Shown: piece by piece, positions 42,701-55,263 of the stretch
How the letters are laid out: the number at the start of each line of letters is the position of its first letter
Numbering within the stretch: the stretch's first letter is position 1
Source of the DNA: Chamaea fasciata
Taxonomy: Eukaryota; Chordata; Aves; Passeriformes; Sylviidae
Assembly: GCA_029207755.1 (NCBI GenBank)
Contig: JARCOQ010000005.1
Coordinates: forward strand, 47,147,563 to 47,211,562
DNA length: 64,000 bases
Direction of reading: 5' to 3'
Program-made: the position numbers and the translations under genes
The notes under the pieces: model-generated
Told to the model about the DNA's origin: nothing
The model's input: the letters and a program-made list of their open reading frames with translations, nothing else
The model's database searches: none

Positions 42701-44797
42701 ATATGAAATATTTACCCCTTGTCATTCATGAGTTTCTGTTTACCTTATTTGTTCAGCAAGCAAACTGACCAGTCAGATACAAGTAAAGTTTAAATGCAGA
42801 CCAAAAAGAGACCAAAGTTATCACTATTTTCTCTCTGTGGTTCTTTTGTGTATTCACATAGTCAAATATTGTTACTGTTGTGGTTTTAGGGTTGAGGTTT
42901 TTTAATGTTTTTACTTAAACAGGTTCCTAATTGTTTTGTCTCATGACCCTGCTAGATGATGCATGTAATTTAGACACTGTGGAGTGCTCCCACTCCTGTG
43001 AAATGAATCCCACATTCCTTTACTGAGTGAGCTTTTAGCTGGGAGAGATGAAGGATCAGGGTGCAGTAGTGTGGTGGAGACTCCAAGAGTTATCGTGCTT
43101 TTACACAGACAAGGAAGGCCCTGGCATAGAGTTCAGCTAGCGGAGGAGAGTATATTTTCCCAGAGAAAATATTATTGAAAATTGGTGAATTGTTTTAATT
43201 AATGATGCCAATTAAGAAGAATATAGAAAAAAAATAAAGCCAAAAGCTTTATAGCTCTGCAGCAGTCATGGGAGGTTAGATAGCAAGAAATGGGGTAGTT
43301 GCACAGGTCACCTGCAAATCATAAGGGTGTTTGTCTCTAAACTGCTTACAGCAAGATATACTTCTCAGTGAAAACTCATCTTGATGTTATGATTGTGCAC
43401 CAATAAATACCACCTGGCCCAAACTTTCACTTCATACCAAAATTCGAGTTATATGACTGCTGAGTGCTTAACTAGTGACTTCAGCAATAAAGGGGAGGTA
43501 AGATGGTAATTTTTGCATTTCCTGTTTTAAACAACTAAGTGAATTCAAAGCATGGAGAAGAAAACTACATTTTTAAAGTATGATAACCAGGAAGATCAGT
43601 CTTCATGAACAAAGCCGGGAAAAGTTACAAATAACCTAAGACAGTCTAAGGCATCATCAACTACAGCACGGTAATTTCAGCACAGAGTGATGCAGAAAGG
43701 ACACGCTGATTCTGTTGCACACAGCAGTGATCAGTCACCCTCTGAAAAAGCCCATTTAGATGGGAATTCAGCATTTGGATTGAGAGGGCTGTAGCCATAC
43801 CGGCAGGCACACAGATCAAGTGCTTGCTGCAGGCTTCTGTTCTCTGTTACAGCTTATTCTCTCTCACAAAGCACAGGTACACAGAGGCACACCAGTCCAC
43901 TTCAGCACTCTCCAGCAGCATGGAGATAGCAGTACTTACCCTCTTTCAGATCTGTGGGCTGAAAGTACCTGGTAAGTATAAATCATTATATTCCAAGGCT
44001 GAAGAAGTATTCCATAGTACAAAATGCAGTATCTGTTTCTGAGTTATGAAGACGAGGCACAAGATTGAATGAGCTGCACTTATCTTCTGAGACCCAAGAA
44101 GCATAGCCAGCTGATTCAGTCAATGGGCTAATTGTCTCAGAGTAACTTGAATAGTCCCTAAACTGAGATATTCCTGTCCTGAATCCTAGAAGACTTTATT
44201 CAGGATGCTATTGTTTGTCTCAGATCTTAGATGCAGGGACACAAGACATAACTCATGGAATCTATTCCACTTGATCTATCCCTTCCACACAGTGGCTTTA
44301 GGCACTGGCCTGAACCCAGAGCTGCAGCAGAGGGGAGTGAGAAAAGGGGCTGGCCCTAAATTCTGCACCGGATAATGCAAAAGAATGCTTCAGGAGGCAT
44401 GGGGGAAACCTGCCTCCATCACATAGTTTTGTGCTGGGTTAGCTGATGGAGCCATGGTCTTGGTGGCACCCACAGAGTGCCTGGCTGCCCTGTTCTCCTG
44501 GTCTGGTCATTGGAGCCCATTTTTTCACCTGCATTTTCTGATCCTAACAGTTCGTCTTATGCAGTAGATCATCAAGTGCCCTCTGTCACAAAGGCAAAGA
44601 GAAAAATTGATTTTGATGCTACAGGGCCCCAGTCAAGGTAACTAAGCTGTGTCATATTCCAAGTTACAGCAGCTCAGTACTTGGCACAAATGCAGTTTAA
44701 CTTTTAGAAAGCATTTAAGGCACGCAGTCAGTTCTTCACTTGATTCCCAAGCATGACTACCTTCTAAGCTTCACAGCTCAGCCTTCCTGCAATGACT
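42701..44797. other. Intergenic spacer between convergent ANO4 and SLC5A8
   Basis: About 2.1 kb lie between the two predicted transcript ends. No RNA gene, repeat or coding similarity is recognised. Confidence 0.6.
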
Positions 44798-44803
44798 TTT
44801 ATT
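44798..44803 (-). terminator. SLC5A8: Poly(A) signal AATAAA, candidate SLC5A8 3' end
   Basis: This is the first AATAAA on the minus strand downstream of the stop, followed by a GT-containing stretch (ggctgagctgtgaagc). It is a single candidate without transcript support. Confidence 0.45.
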
Positions 44804-46177
44804 TTCCAACTTGATTTTGCTGCTGTAGAAGAGTTTTAAACACGCTAGTATAGCCATAGTAAAAGTTTGAAGTACAAAAACAACACAGTGGGTCAGAGTC
44901 TGTTCCCCACTGTACCCGAAAGCAACCTGGAGAAGAAAGCAATGGGGGCTTTCACCCTCCCAAAACAGCAGCACAGTACATGGTTTCATTTGGATGGGTT
45001 GTTAACATTCTCTTGGCAGCCCCACCACAGGATAAGACATTCCATAAGTCCTGCACCCCTGGAGAAGCCTTCACCATGTGACATCCTCTGTGATCCCTTC
45101 TCCATCTTGGAGAATTGTGCAGGGGGCTCTGCACACCTGCCAAAACCCAATGTGCACTTGCCTGATCTGAACCAACCTTGAACATGAATCCCCAGAGTTA
45201 AAACAAGGACTGCAAGAACACAAGGGGCTAAAAAGGCTTCAGCTCATAGCTCTGGAGAGAACTGCTGCAGTAACTGCAGATGCAACCTTCACTCTTGTCC
45301 AGTACAGCCAAAAGGGAATCTTCTTAATTAACATCTCTGCTGCACTGTGCCCAGCCCAGTGCAAGAACAATCCTAGGCCAGCAAGCTGAGCATGCAGTAG
45401 AAGGCTGCTGGGGTTCTTGTCTACGGCACTGAATAGAAAGTGCAAATAGATGATTTTCTTCCTGAGGACCAGCTCTGTAAGGGCAAGACAGGGGAGAAGA
45501 GGGAGATAGGGCATGAAGGGAAAGACAGTACAGACTCTTACCTCCACCACCACCAAAGCCACTCTTACAGCTCTCAGCAGTGAGCACAGAGAAGGTGCAG
45601 GTAGCCAAAAAACAAGTGAGTTAAAAAAACATAGATGACAAAACAAGCAAAATAAATATGCTCTCAGAATCAGTTCTACAGAGGAAGCACATAGCACTAA
45701 ATACACCTCCCATACAAAAAAAAAGACCTACTGTTTCTTGGAATCTGATAAGGTCCCACACCCTAATCTCTTCATACTTTCAATGCCTTTAAAGAAAAAA
45801 AAAATAAAAAAAAAAAGCCAGAAAAACAGCCATGTCTGGGCAAACAGTACTCTTCCCAAATAGAAAATTAACTCTGATGGTGAAATGAGATTAAAAGCAG
45901 ATATTTTCCAGGAAGCTCAAGAATATCAGGCAAATATTTCACATAGAAACATTGCTTTAGGCTCTGTCACAAGAAACAGAATGAGAGAGTGAGGAAGTGC
46001 AAGAAAAAAATTATTCCTTTCTTGACTAATGTCAAGGTCATGCAAAGGCAATAGTGCCAGAAAGCTTAGCAGTTGCCTGCCCATGACCCCAGCAGAGCTG
46101 GTAACTGACCCAGAACAGGAACGTCAACAGTGCTTTACACGAACAAAACTGTCCTCGTGGGCTGACATGGTCTTGTG
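44798..46177 (-). other. SLC5A8: SLC5A8 3' UTR (inferred extent)
   Basis: About 1.4 kb follow the SLC5A8 stop on the minus strand. No AATAAA occurs on this strand before 44,803, so the UTR probably runs that far. A T-rich stretch (complement of 45,790-45,816) is included. A 155-codon minus-strand open frame at 45,239-45,706 lies inside and is not thought to be a gene. Confidence 0.5.
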
Positions 46178-46309
46178 TCATATATGAAGACCATTGACTC
46201 TGTTCTTGTCACTTGCAACATCCATTTCAATGTGGCTGAAGGCAAGGTTGTCAGTTCCTTCGTCTGCCATGGTAAATGGCTTCCAGTTCAACACTTCCAC
46301 TTTCTCTGG
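46178..46309 (-). CDS. SLC5A8: SLC5A8 terminal coding exon and stop
   Basis: This exon has 132 nt: 43 codons plus TGA, phase 0. It starts PEKVEVLNWKPFTMADEG and ends TDNLAFSHIEM, then DVASDKNRVNGLHI. The human tail has the parallel TDNPAFNHIEL segment, which anchors the exon. The last residues GLHI replace human GTRL. The acceptor is ttgttttttag. Confidence 0.9.
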   Translation of the reverse strand, partial: PEKVEVLNWKPFTMADEGTDNLAFSHIEMDVASDKNRVNGLHI

Positions 46310-47764
46310 CTAAAAAACAAAAGACAAAAGCCATGCTGTGAAACAGAAGAAAGAGTCTTCCTCTCTTTGGCCTGTCTTTAGCCAGGAGAGTCAGGCCTAA
46401 CATACAGGGTCCCTTGCAGGAAAGCACTCTGGTTGCTGACAGAGCATAAATACTTTTTCATTGCAGCAGATAGGATTTTTCTAGGGGCATGGAAAGTTTT
46501 GTATTGCGTAAGGTACTAATTGTGTAAAATGTTCTTGTCACACAAAATGTTCTTGTCCTGCATATTGTCTAAAGTAGTTTTGGGTGTGCAAAGTTCTAAT
46601 TACTGTTTTCATGTCTAGTGATATGTCACCACCAGGTCTTTGAGCTGTTAACTCCCAACCCTTCATCCTTGCCCCATCTGCGACAGGAAGAGCAGATTAA
46701 CATGCATCATTGCTTTGATGTTGCATTTCTGTTAAATAGAATGAGATATTGAGCTCTTCATGTGCAGAAAGTTGCTTAGTTAGCCCTGATTTTATCTCAT
46801 CAACTTTCTGCATTATTTGTGATGCCAACCACTTGTTATTCAGCTCTTACCCATATAAGAGATAGATACTTGTTTCTGACTCCAGGCATAAAATAAGTAT
46901 GGCTGTGGACATTAGCTTCCATGTGGATGGTGGATTGTTTTGGTTTTTTTCAAAAGACTTCAGGGATTAAATTCACAGATAGGGGAAATAGACGTTGACC
47001 CATTAAAGACAGTGAATGAGTACTGACACGGGCAAACAGCACTACAGTAGTGTGGTAAAATATCCCTTTTTTTCACTGGTATTCTTATCCAGAAGCTGAT
47101 CATTCTAGAAGGGGTTGTCAGTATCGAGGAAAAACATTTTGCAAGCTGGACCATCTTAAAGATATGATTATTGTCTGAACTACTGAACAAAGCTGAGCTT
47201 GAATGTTCAGCTGACGATATTTATTGAAAAGTTATGTGTAGTATATTTTTTAAAAAAGTAATCCCCCTGTATTCTCCCTTCTAATGGATGATATTACCCA
47301 ATAATATTTCACCTTTTCTTTTTTCTTAGGATGAGAGCTAGGAAACAGGTACACTGACTAGAAATGTTTTCTCCCAAACAGTAGCAAGTTACAAAAAAAA
47401 TCAGACCTTAGAGAACACATGCTCACAAAGGAAGCTTTGCTGAGTCTAAGGTGTGCCTTGGGGCAGCTTCCTAGAGGCCAGTTAGGGAGTATTTTAGAAG
47501 AAACATGGAGAAAATTGTCCCTTTACTCAGTTGTTTCTCTGTTGCTGACTGAAGCTAAGTTGTGGCAAAACTTCTTCCTTGCCTGTGGTGGCTGCCTTAC
47601 TCGCACCTGCCTTGTGCTCTGCTACTGCCTTAAAGCAGATAGTCCTATCAGGCAGCATCAGGTGCTATTCATCCTGATTGGAAAAATGTAAGCCAGGAAA
47701 TTTGTTTGCCTTCATCCCCAAGAGGAAAGATTGATTTAAATCACAGATGCACAATTACACTTAC
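46310..47764 (-). other. SLC5A8: SLC5A8 last intron, 1.5 kb
   Basis: No repeat, RNA gene or coding similarity is recognised. Confidence 0.7.
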
Positions 47765-47850
47765 TTGCTCAGTTTCAGACCGTGAGAAGTTGGACAGGAA
47801 ATCTTCCTTGGTCAGCAGGAATTTACGATCCGTATTCTGCTTTAGTCCTC
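47765..47850 (-). CDS. SLC5A8: SLC5A8 penultimate exon: start of cytosolic tail
   Basis: This exon has 86 nt: 2 nt plus 28 codons. It encodes GLKQNTDRKFLLTKEDFLSN then FSRSETEQ. The segment TKEDFLSNF is shared with human SLC5A8. The following FSRSETEQ replaces a Lys-rich human stretch. The acceptor is ctgttttgtag and the donor gtaagt. Confidence 0.92.
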
Positions 47851-49577
47851 CTACAAAACAGGCCAAGTTTCATTCAGCCAGCTTTACACATGCAAACAAT
47901 GCGTCAGACCCCAGCTGTGGGCACCAAGCCAGGCAAGCAGGACAGGCGTGCAGCAAAAGCCGTCAAGCAATGACAGACCTTAGGGATCATTTCTTTACAA
48001 AGATGTATACCCTGCCCCTCTCAATATATAAAATGATCCCTCAAAGTCTATTTGAAATGCCTTAGCTATTTCCCGGTTTCTTAGATCCTCCTTCGATTTC
48101 CAATTTTGGAAAAAAATTGAATCTGGCAATCACCAGAAAAGAACGAATCGCATACAATGATGTCTAGGACTACTCTGCCAGTCCAGGAGCTGTGGCACTA
48201 TGTGCTACCCTGAACCCTGAGCTCCAGTTCTCAGCTCTCTGTCAGCAAGACTCCTGTCTCCAAACTCAACAGCAATTTTTATAGTGAATTGTTTAAGGGC
48301 ATCCCCAAGATGGAGGGATGAGGGTTACTGGAATGTCTGGGCATTTTAAGGCATGGATTAGCTATTCTTGGGAGGGGAACAAAAGAGATGTATGTAGGTG
48401 CGAGGAATTAGCTCTGCTTGCCACTTGAGGCTTAAAAGGAATCTTGCTCCATGAGAAGCAGGGTGACATTGTACCTGGGTTAATCTTTTTGTGCTTCTGT
48501 TCTTGGGCTGAGTATTTCTCATACGGATTTAGTGAGTTGTCTGGTTTTCATGCTTTGTTTCCTGGCCTATAGGTAACCTGATCCCTACTTAGCAAAAAGC
48601 AAAATTTGGGTTCAAGCATCACTATAACAATGAGAAGAGCATGTGCTTGAAAGAAAGTGTGGAGCAAATCTTCAAAAAACTGAGAAGGATAAGAAAATGA
48701 GATAAATGTAACTTGTGCTTATGGGTTGCAAGGCATAGGGAAGTTAATGGAAGTGAGTTTGTCTACTGAGTTTGGAGTTTCATAGCCCTGGAGCCATTGT
48801 GGATCAGTCTAAAAATTTGAAATCTAACAGCCTCAAAGATGATGGCTGTTATATGAATCTGGCTGGGGATACTGGGTAAAGCTGTGAGAACAGCCGCTTT
48901 TTTAGCTGTTTCTGTCTTCCATGAGGTGAAGGACAAGTGTAGCTTGCATCTGACCTGGATGGAAAAGTAGTGAGGTCATGGGCTGGAACTGAACTCCCCA
49001 CTCTTACCCATGACAAGCTTACCCATGGCAAGCTGCTTTTCCCCTTTGCACAAAAGTACTAGGAAACTAAGAAGCTAAAATACTCATGCAGAGGATTTGC
49101 AGGTCTTAGGCATGTTCTTGAGGAATGTGGTCAAAAGCAGGCACTCTATGGATGCAGACACCAGCCCATGAGTGCTCTGAACTCACTCAAAGTAAAACTG
49201 ATTTTGTCCTCTAGAAGCATGGGTGTATATCCTTGCTCAGAGTTGTTGCCATGTCCAGGGACAAGTCTTAAACCTCCAGCCCCTGCAGGCATCTAATAAA
49301 AAAGGAAAGACAGATGTCTTTTTTCTTTTTTTCTTTTTTTGCCCCTTAGCTTTAAAAATATGCTGAAATTTCTTTCTCCTTAGAGACCTGTAGTAACTTT
49401 TGCTGTGAGCAAAGACCAGGAGTGGGATGCAGCAGTGCTGAGGGGAGGAAATTCAATTTAGGATGGTAACCTTTACATAGTGTTTGCAATAGGTTACTGG
49501 AACTTCCTCTGGCTCTCAGGACATCTGAGTTTGAAAGAGATCTGAGACTCATTCAATCACAGCTCTGAAACCCGTAC
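47851..49577 (-). other. SLC5A8: SLC5A8 intron, 1.7 kb
   Basis: T-rich runs occur near 49,320-49,340. Nothing else is recognised. Confidence 0.7.
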
Positions 49578-49681
49578 CTGTTAAGAGGCTGATAATTATT
49601 CCCACAACTACTGTGACAAGTGTCCCAAGTGTGCTGAAGTAGAGATAAGACAAGGAATACCAGCTGTCTGCCAGGGCAGGC
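49578..49681 (-). CDS. SLC5A8: SLC5A8 exon: last TM (TM13)
   Basis: This exon has 104 nt: 1 nt, 34 codons, 1 nt. It starts [20 protein letters not shown] and ends [14 protein letters not shown](G). The [10 protein letters not shown] motif before the final helix is typical of SLC5A8/SLC5A12. The acceptor is ctttatttcag and the donor gtacgg. Confidence 0.94.
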
Positions 49682-50869
49682 CTGAAATAAAGCAGAGAAA
49701 AGTGTTAACTTCTCATTTTCTGTTGCAAACAACTTGAAAATGTTTGTTTCCAGACAGTGTATAAATACAGAGATACTTCTGAACCAAGCGACCTGGTAAT
49801 CTTGAGCTACCTCCATACAATCATATGTGCACTGAAAATTTGTTCCAAAATTTGGAGAAAAAGTTCCTTTGTAAGAGACAAGGCTAGTCAGTACAGTGAG
49901 GCAATGCATGGGACAGAGCAGGTAAAACAGGACAGTCCTGTCTCTGCTATGAATCTAGTCCACAGCTGAACACTCCAGTTATCCAGTTGAAGAGATTAAT
50001 TTCTTTAGCAAGGGTGATGTTATTTAAAGGACGGGACACAAAAAACCCCAACAAGGACCCAACCAATCAACTCCATGCAGCTCTAAACAGCCAGAAACAG
50101 TAGAGCAACTGTCTTTACACCTCATTCTGTTCTCCCTGACTACGTGCTCTATTGCAACAGGTGCTTCCTGGCAGCCAGGAGCAACACTGGGAGGGCTCAT
50201 GCAAGAGGTGTGGTAGATGAAACTGGATGTTGGGCACCCAGGTGTGTGTCAGGGTATCTCTTGATTGTACAATGCTCTAAGGTGTAAGGATTTGGAAACC
50301 CTAGAAATGTGTTTTTTCAACTTCTTTCTGTTCCTGCTGTTCCCTATATTGTCATTCATGTTAAACTTAATTGTGATCATCCAGAGTAAGATATTTGGTA
50401 GTTGCAGAGCAGAGGAAATCCCTTATATTGTGCCCATTCTGAAAGTACTGAATAGAACTATTCTGGCAGACAAGTTGCTGTAGGTAGAGCTGCTAACTAG
50501 CATTTTGCCCTTTAACTGCCAATTACTCTAATTCATGTGACAGATTGTGGAAGTTAATCCAATAACTATAAATTATATCTTTGTTTAAAACTCTGGTCCA
50601 CAGTAAGGCACGTCCAAGCCTTTGAACTCAAATATTGAACTGAAGCTTTTCAGATCAATAGGAAAATTCACTTTGACTTCTGTTGTGGGATAATTCAGAC
50701 AAACTTCAGTCTGATAGGAAAAAAAAATCAGAGAAAACTGCTGCATCTCAAACAGTATGGTAGATAAACCAGAGAAGGATAGTTGTAGTAACCCAAATAC
50801 TCAGCAGATGTTTGTGTTTCTTTAAAAAAAGATACATGCTTTGTTACTGCACTTGAACTCATCATATAC
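49682..50869 (-). other. SLC5A8: SLC5A8 intron, 1.2 kb
   Basis: A/C-rich stretch at 50,038-50,070. No other feature is recognised. Confidence 0.7.
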
Positions 50870-51063
50870 CTTTCTGCACCTGGTGTGCTGAAAACCGTTG
50901 TTAATGGAATTTCTGTTGATGTTAAATTTCCTGAGGATATATTACAACCTGCAGTTGAGAGATAGAGTGGCTTGGTCCTCTCTGGAAGTGGAGGATAAAT
51001 CTGAGATCCAATTCCAACCCAAAGTGAAATAACGAAGCCACTGACAAGACCCACAAATGCCCC
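50870..51063 (-). CDS. SLC5A8: SLC5A8 exon: TM12 and extracellular loop
   Basis: This is the largest exon here: 194 nt, 64 codons plus 2 nt. It starts GAFVGLVSGFVISLWVGIGS, continues QIYPPLPERTKPLYLSTAGC and ends TTVFSTPGAE(R). NIS and NLT sequons follow the Cys, as in the glycosylated loop of human SMCT1. QIYPPLPERT identifies SLC5A8. The acceptor is attttgcag and the donor gtatat. Confidence 0.95.
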
Positions 51064-52094
51064 CTGCAAAATAAAAAGTGAAATTTGGATTTACATGAAA
51101 AGCAAAAGATATTTGAAAGAACAACTAGATGAGTAAGAAAGAGTCAAGATAATCTAAACTGTAGTGTCCATAGCAGAAATGAAATATACAGTTGGGAAGT
51201 GCTGGGGAGTTTACTTCATTCCCCTTTGGGGAAATAGAATGTTTTCTTACAGCTCCTGAGCATACCTCTTTTTATTTGGCCACTAGGTCTTTATAATCAA
51301 AGGATAATTTTGGCCTGCAAGGTATATGGGAAAATCCTGCTTTATTTGAGGCGCTCCTTGAACAAATACGGAAGCAATTCTTCAATTTTCTTGTGTGACA
51401 TGTTCTAGCAAAAAAGTCACTCCTACATCAGAGGTGAATCGGGTTTTGGCTGAGAGCTTGTAATTTTTTTTATTTTTTTACTTTAGCATATATATAAAAT
51501 TTGCAACTGCACAGAGGTAAAGATCAGTGATTAGTAAACCCAGCAGGATTACTATTTAGTAGTCCTGCCAGACTAAACCATGGACCATATTAACAAAGTT
51601 TGTCAAATCCTTTTTTGATGGAAAAGGTTTTTCCTCTGGAAACCATAATTTTACAATACAGAAGCACTCTGAGAATATCCCAATTTGGTCTGTAAGTGCT
51701 GAGACCCCATTTTCCTGGCCTGACCCCCTTTTGCTCAGACAGGTCAGCATTCTCTGAGCCCACTGGTTGTTCAGCTACATCACAAGATGCATTGTCCCTG
51801 CTTCTAAAACTGGTTTTAAGAAATCCTGGTCAAATTTTCATTTTTATTCAGATTATTTTCCCTTGTTCAGATGTGTACATCTCTTCATGGGATGGAATTT
51901 CAAGTTCCTATACAGCTCTGTTTATCATTTCCTTGGGATAAGGAAGAAAGGGAGCAAGGGGAAATGTCCTCATGGAAAGTACCAAAGACATCTCCCTTGC
52001 TGCCCAACAGCAAATTATTGGTGGGAGAGGGGGAAGGAGATGCCCAAAATGATCAATAAATTTTGGATGAACGGGTCTTTAAATTTCTACTTAC
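51064..52094 (-). other. SLC5A8: SLC5A8 intron, 1.0 kb
   Basis: Nothing beyond T-rich runs near 51,465-51,485 is recognised. Confidence 0.7.
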
Positions 52095-52181
52095 AATTCC
52101 ATTAGCAAAGGAGCAGAGGATTCCCAAGGCAAACAGTCCTAAAAGGGGGCCACCAACCATGCCAAAAATGCTGAGTGCTGC
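52095..52181 (-). CDS. SLC5A8: SLC5A8 exon: TM11 ([20 protein letters not shown])
   Basis: This exon has 87 nt, 29 codons in phase 0. It encodes [20 protein letters not shown] then ILCSFANGI. Human has VPFANS where this has CSFANG, so a helix proline is missing. The acceptor is ttccttcctcag and the donor gtaagt. Confidence 0.95.
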
Positions 52182-52472
52182 CTGAGGAAGGAAGAAAGTC
52201 TGCTATCAGGTGCTGTGCAAGGAAGATAAAGCCTCCAAAGTCACAAGAAGATGTTCAGAAAGAAATTATGAGACTTTTTAAAGTGGTGTGTACTCAGCTG
52301 CTAGGGTTTGATATTTGGATGCTTAAAACACAGGCTGAGCCATGGGCGGTTTCACGTCAGTACCCAACAAAGCATAAAAACTAATCTCATAATGGTATTC
52401 AGCAATTATTTTCTTACATAATTTATTCAGGGTCATTCAACATGGGCATGAAAAAGCTGTCTTGAAACCTAC
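52182..52472 (-). other. SLC5A8: SLC5A8 intron, 291 nt
   Basis: This is the shortest intron of the window. No feature is seen. Confidence 0.8.
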
Positions 52473-52540
52473 CTGCAACAAGGCTCCCAGAAGAGATGCC
52501 ACTGCAGCCATAGCAATGCAGACTCCACCATAAAACAGGC
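52473..52540 (-). CDS. SLC5A8: SLC5A8 exon: TM10
   Basis: This exon has 68 nt: 2 nt plus 22 codons. It encodes LFYGGVCIAMAAVASLLGAL then LQ. The leading GC completes the Ser codon begun in the previous exon. The acceptor is tatcacacacag and the donor gtaggt. Confidence 0.93.
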
Positions 52541-53827
52541 CTGTGTGTGATAGGCAGAATAATGTATAAATCTTGAAAAGTTTGAAAATCACTAATGGAA
52601 AAGTTTCTGTCTAGCCCAGCATGGCCCCAACATCACCCAAATAAATGTGCTAACCTCTGGAGTTTTTCTAAGAGAGTCTGAATTGGCCAAAAGGTCAGGC
52701 TTCTGTTTACTCTAAGAAGCAATCATGCAAACTTGACAAAATCCTTTTTCTGTGTGTTACTGAAGATTAGTTAATAAATGTCAGCCATATGGAATAGTCA
52801 TAGTGGCAATAACCCACTTATTGTTCATATTTCTCAGCTCCTGTGTCATTGTCCTTATTTGGGGGGAATGATTTTCACTTCTCAGTCTAAAGTCTAGGAA
52901 GCAAAAGAGTAAATGCTGGCAGCTCACTGCGAGCTGGCACAGTGACAGAGAACATCCCAGGTCACCTGGACTTACTGTCTCTTTCCAGGAGTTGTAACAC
53001 TGGCTTACTTGTTTTTTTCCACCTCTGCCCTGGTGAGTTTCACGGCTCTAGCAAGAGGCTAATCTCACTATTCATTGTGATATGTCAGGCAACTCATGAT
53101 ACCACAAACGACAATTTTGGCATAAGCATTGTTTGAAATGTTTAAGAAACCAGCACATTCTCTCACTTGAAAATATTTAACACTTGTTACCCTCCCACCA
53201 GTCTGCCATGCTCCCTGGTATAGGCTAGCACACCATGTTGGCATTGAGATATTTTCATTCTTACTACAAACACTTTCCATTCTTACTACACCTGCAGCTA
53301 GTCACAGACAGTACAAGTAGCAGACATAGCAATTGCACTTCACAGATTTAAACCATCTGCTCAGTCTAGTTCTGATTCTCTTTGAGTTACATTAAGCAGA
53401 GGAGCTAAACAGAGTGACATCAGAGAAGATGTGAAATTTCTTGTTCTCTGGAATATTTTTGGGACACAGTGCTATTACTCATGTATCAATTCAAAACATT
53501 CAAGATAGCTTCCTTTGCTTCTCATTTTTGACAGATGAAAGAAAAATAGCAGGTTTTTAAGCCAGAGATATTTGGCTTTGCAGAACTGTGAATCAGTACT
53601 AAACATAGATGCAGTGCATCTTTCCTTATTAAAGATCAAACAAGATGGTTTCCTTTTTTTCTTAAACTCACTTGTCCCCCATTTGTGTAAAACCTATGCA
53701 GCTGATCTTGTCTCCTCCAAACACTGCGTCAACATAGTCCCACTGGTGTGAACTACTTACTCCTGACATACACCATCAAACCTTCACTTTGTAAAGCAAA
53801 AGCAGAAAAGATGTTTTCCAGACATAC
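52541..53827 (-). other. SLC5A8: SLC5A8 intron, 1.3 kb
   Basis: No feature is recognised. Confidence 0.7.
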
Positions 53828-53940
53828 TCATCCCCATGGAAATCCGTGACAGCTTCTTTTCAGAGAGAGATTTGAAGTAGGGCTTAATGAGGTCTTCAAC
53901 AGTCACAGCAGCCAGAGCATTGATGCTGGAGGACACCGTA
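53828..53940 (-). CDS. SLC5A8: SLC5A8 exon: TM9 core helix ([20 protein letters not shown])
   Basis: This exon has 113 nt: 1 nt, 37 codons, 1 nt. It starts [20 protein letters not shown] and ends [14 protein letters not shown]. The Ser-rich SSSIN helix belongs to the part of the fold that lines the Na+ site in SLC5 transporters. The donor is gtatgt; the reading ISMGM-S-LFYG across the junction fixes it. The acceptor is ccttctttag. Confidence 0.93.
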
Positions 53941-55263
53941 CTAAAGAAGGCAAGATTTACACAATTTTTTGTATCTTAAAAACTGAAATCATAGCTAACA
54001 GGTAGGTTACTGTTACATAGAGAAACTGCCACTGTCTAGAATAGTGTCAGAAAACTAATGTAAATGCTGCATAGGTTTAAATAACTTATTATTCCAGAGA
54101 ATGCAGTTAACAGCTTAGAAAAATTGTTCAAAGTAATTATCCTTGGTGAAGTCAAGGCACATACTGATGAAAAGTCGGGCTGGGCCTGGAGAACTGAATA
54201 GAAATATCATATACATATACATATAATATAGATATTACATATAGCTAGGCTGTAAACACCTCTGATATATATTATACCTTCACAAATGATCTAAAGTATA
54301 TATCTGGGTAGGTAAAATTCCCACATCACTGTTTACTTTTAATGCACTCTCAGAGGAGGTTTCAGATAATCTAATTATGGTCACCTAAAAATTAGGCATC
54401 TAGTCCACACCAAACTACTGTAGGCTCCCTGTGGGATCAGAGAAACCAGCACTTCCAAGGCACAAACCAGGTGATCCCTTGTCTGCGTGTACCTTGCTCT
54501 TGGAAGCCACCAGCTTTTCTTCAGCATGTGAAACAAGTATTTTGGCTGTTCCCTCTATTTATGTAGCTACAAGTATTCAGAATAAAAAAAATTATTCTGA
54601 AGTCACATTCGTAAATTTCTTCATTTCTATCTGCTTAATATTGTTCAGAGTCTTCCTTGAGACAGGCAATGTTTCTTAAAGATACTCCTTGAGAAAGCTA
54701 AACAAAGCACTCCCCAGTACAAGATAGAAGGGTATCAGTCTCCTACAGTAAAAATACACAGTGGTTGTTGCTTGATGGAATTCATTTAAGACAACTGGAA
54801 GCCCAGGAACGCTGGAAAAGAAGTGTCTAAAGATCAGGGGTGAGGAAAGGCACATGGCTTTGAAGTTATGCAGGTTTGAAACTGGAAAATTAAAGATAAG
54901 CAATAGGAAATTTCCCCAACTGTAGCTATTTGGTGTAATCACCCATTTGTAATACTCAAAAATTCCCATAGCAGAGGGGTTTCAAAAGCACAGAGAAGGA
55001 TTGCTTAGCGTTTTACATTGCATGTGGCTAGCTGTTTCCTCATGTTGTTAGTAGGGATCTCCAAATAGCTTTGAGTCCTAGGACCCAAATACTGGAAACT
55101 ATGGATTTTTAAGCAGCATCATCAAAGAGGTCATGGTGGTTTTTTTTAAAGAAGAAAAATTAACTAGACAAAGAAATAAGTACAAAAGTTTTAGTATAAA
55201 TGCAACTTTACCTCCAACAAAAAAGGGGGAAAAAAGGTAGTAGTTTCCAAATTATTAAATTAC
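53941..55263 (-). other. SLC5A8: SLC5A8 intron, 1.3 kb
   Basis: An ATACAT-type AT-rich run lies at 54,208-54,244. Nothing else is recognised. Confidence 0.7.

Noticed and set aside
45239..45706. 155-codon minus-strand open frame rich in Leu, Val and Cys
   Set aside because: It lies in the presumed SLC5A8 3' UTR, has no family similarity I recognise, and its hydrophobicity follows from base composition.
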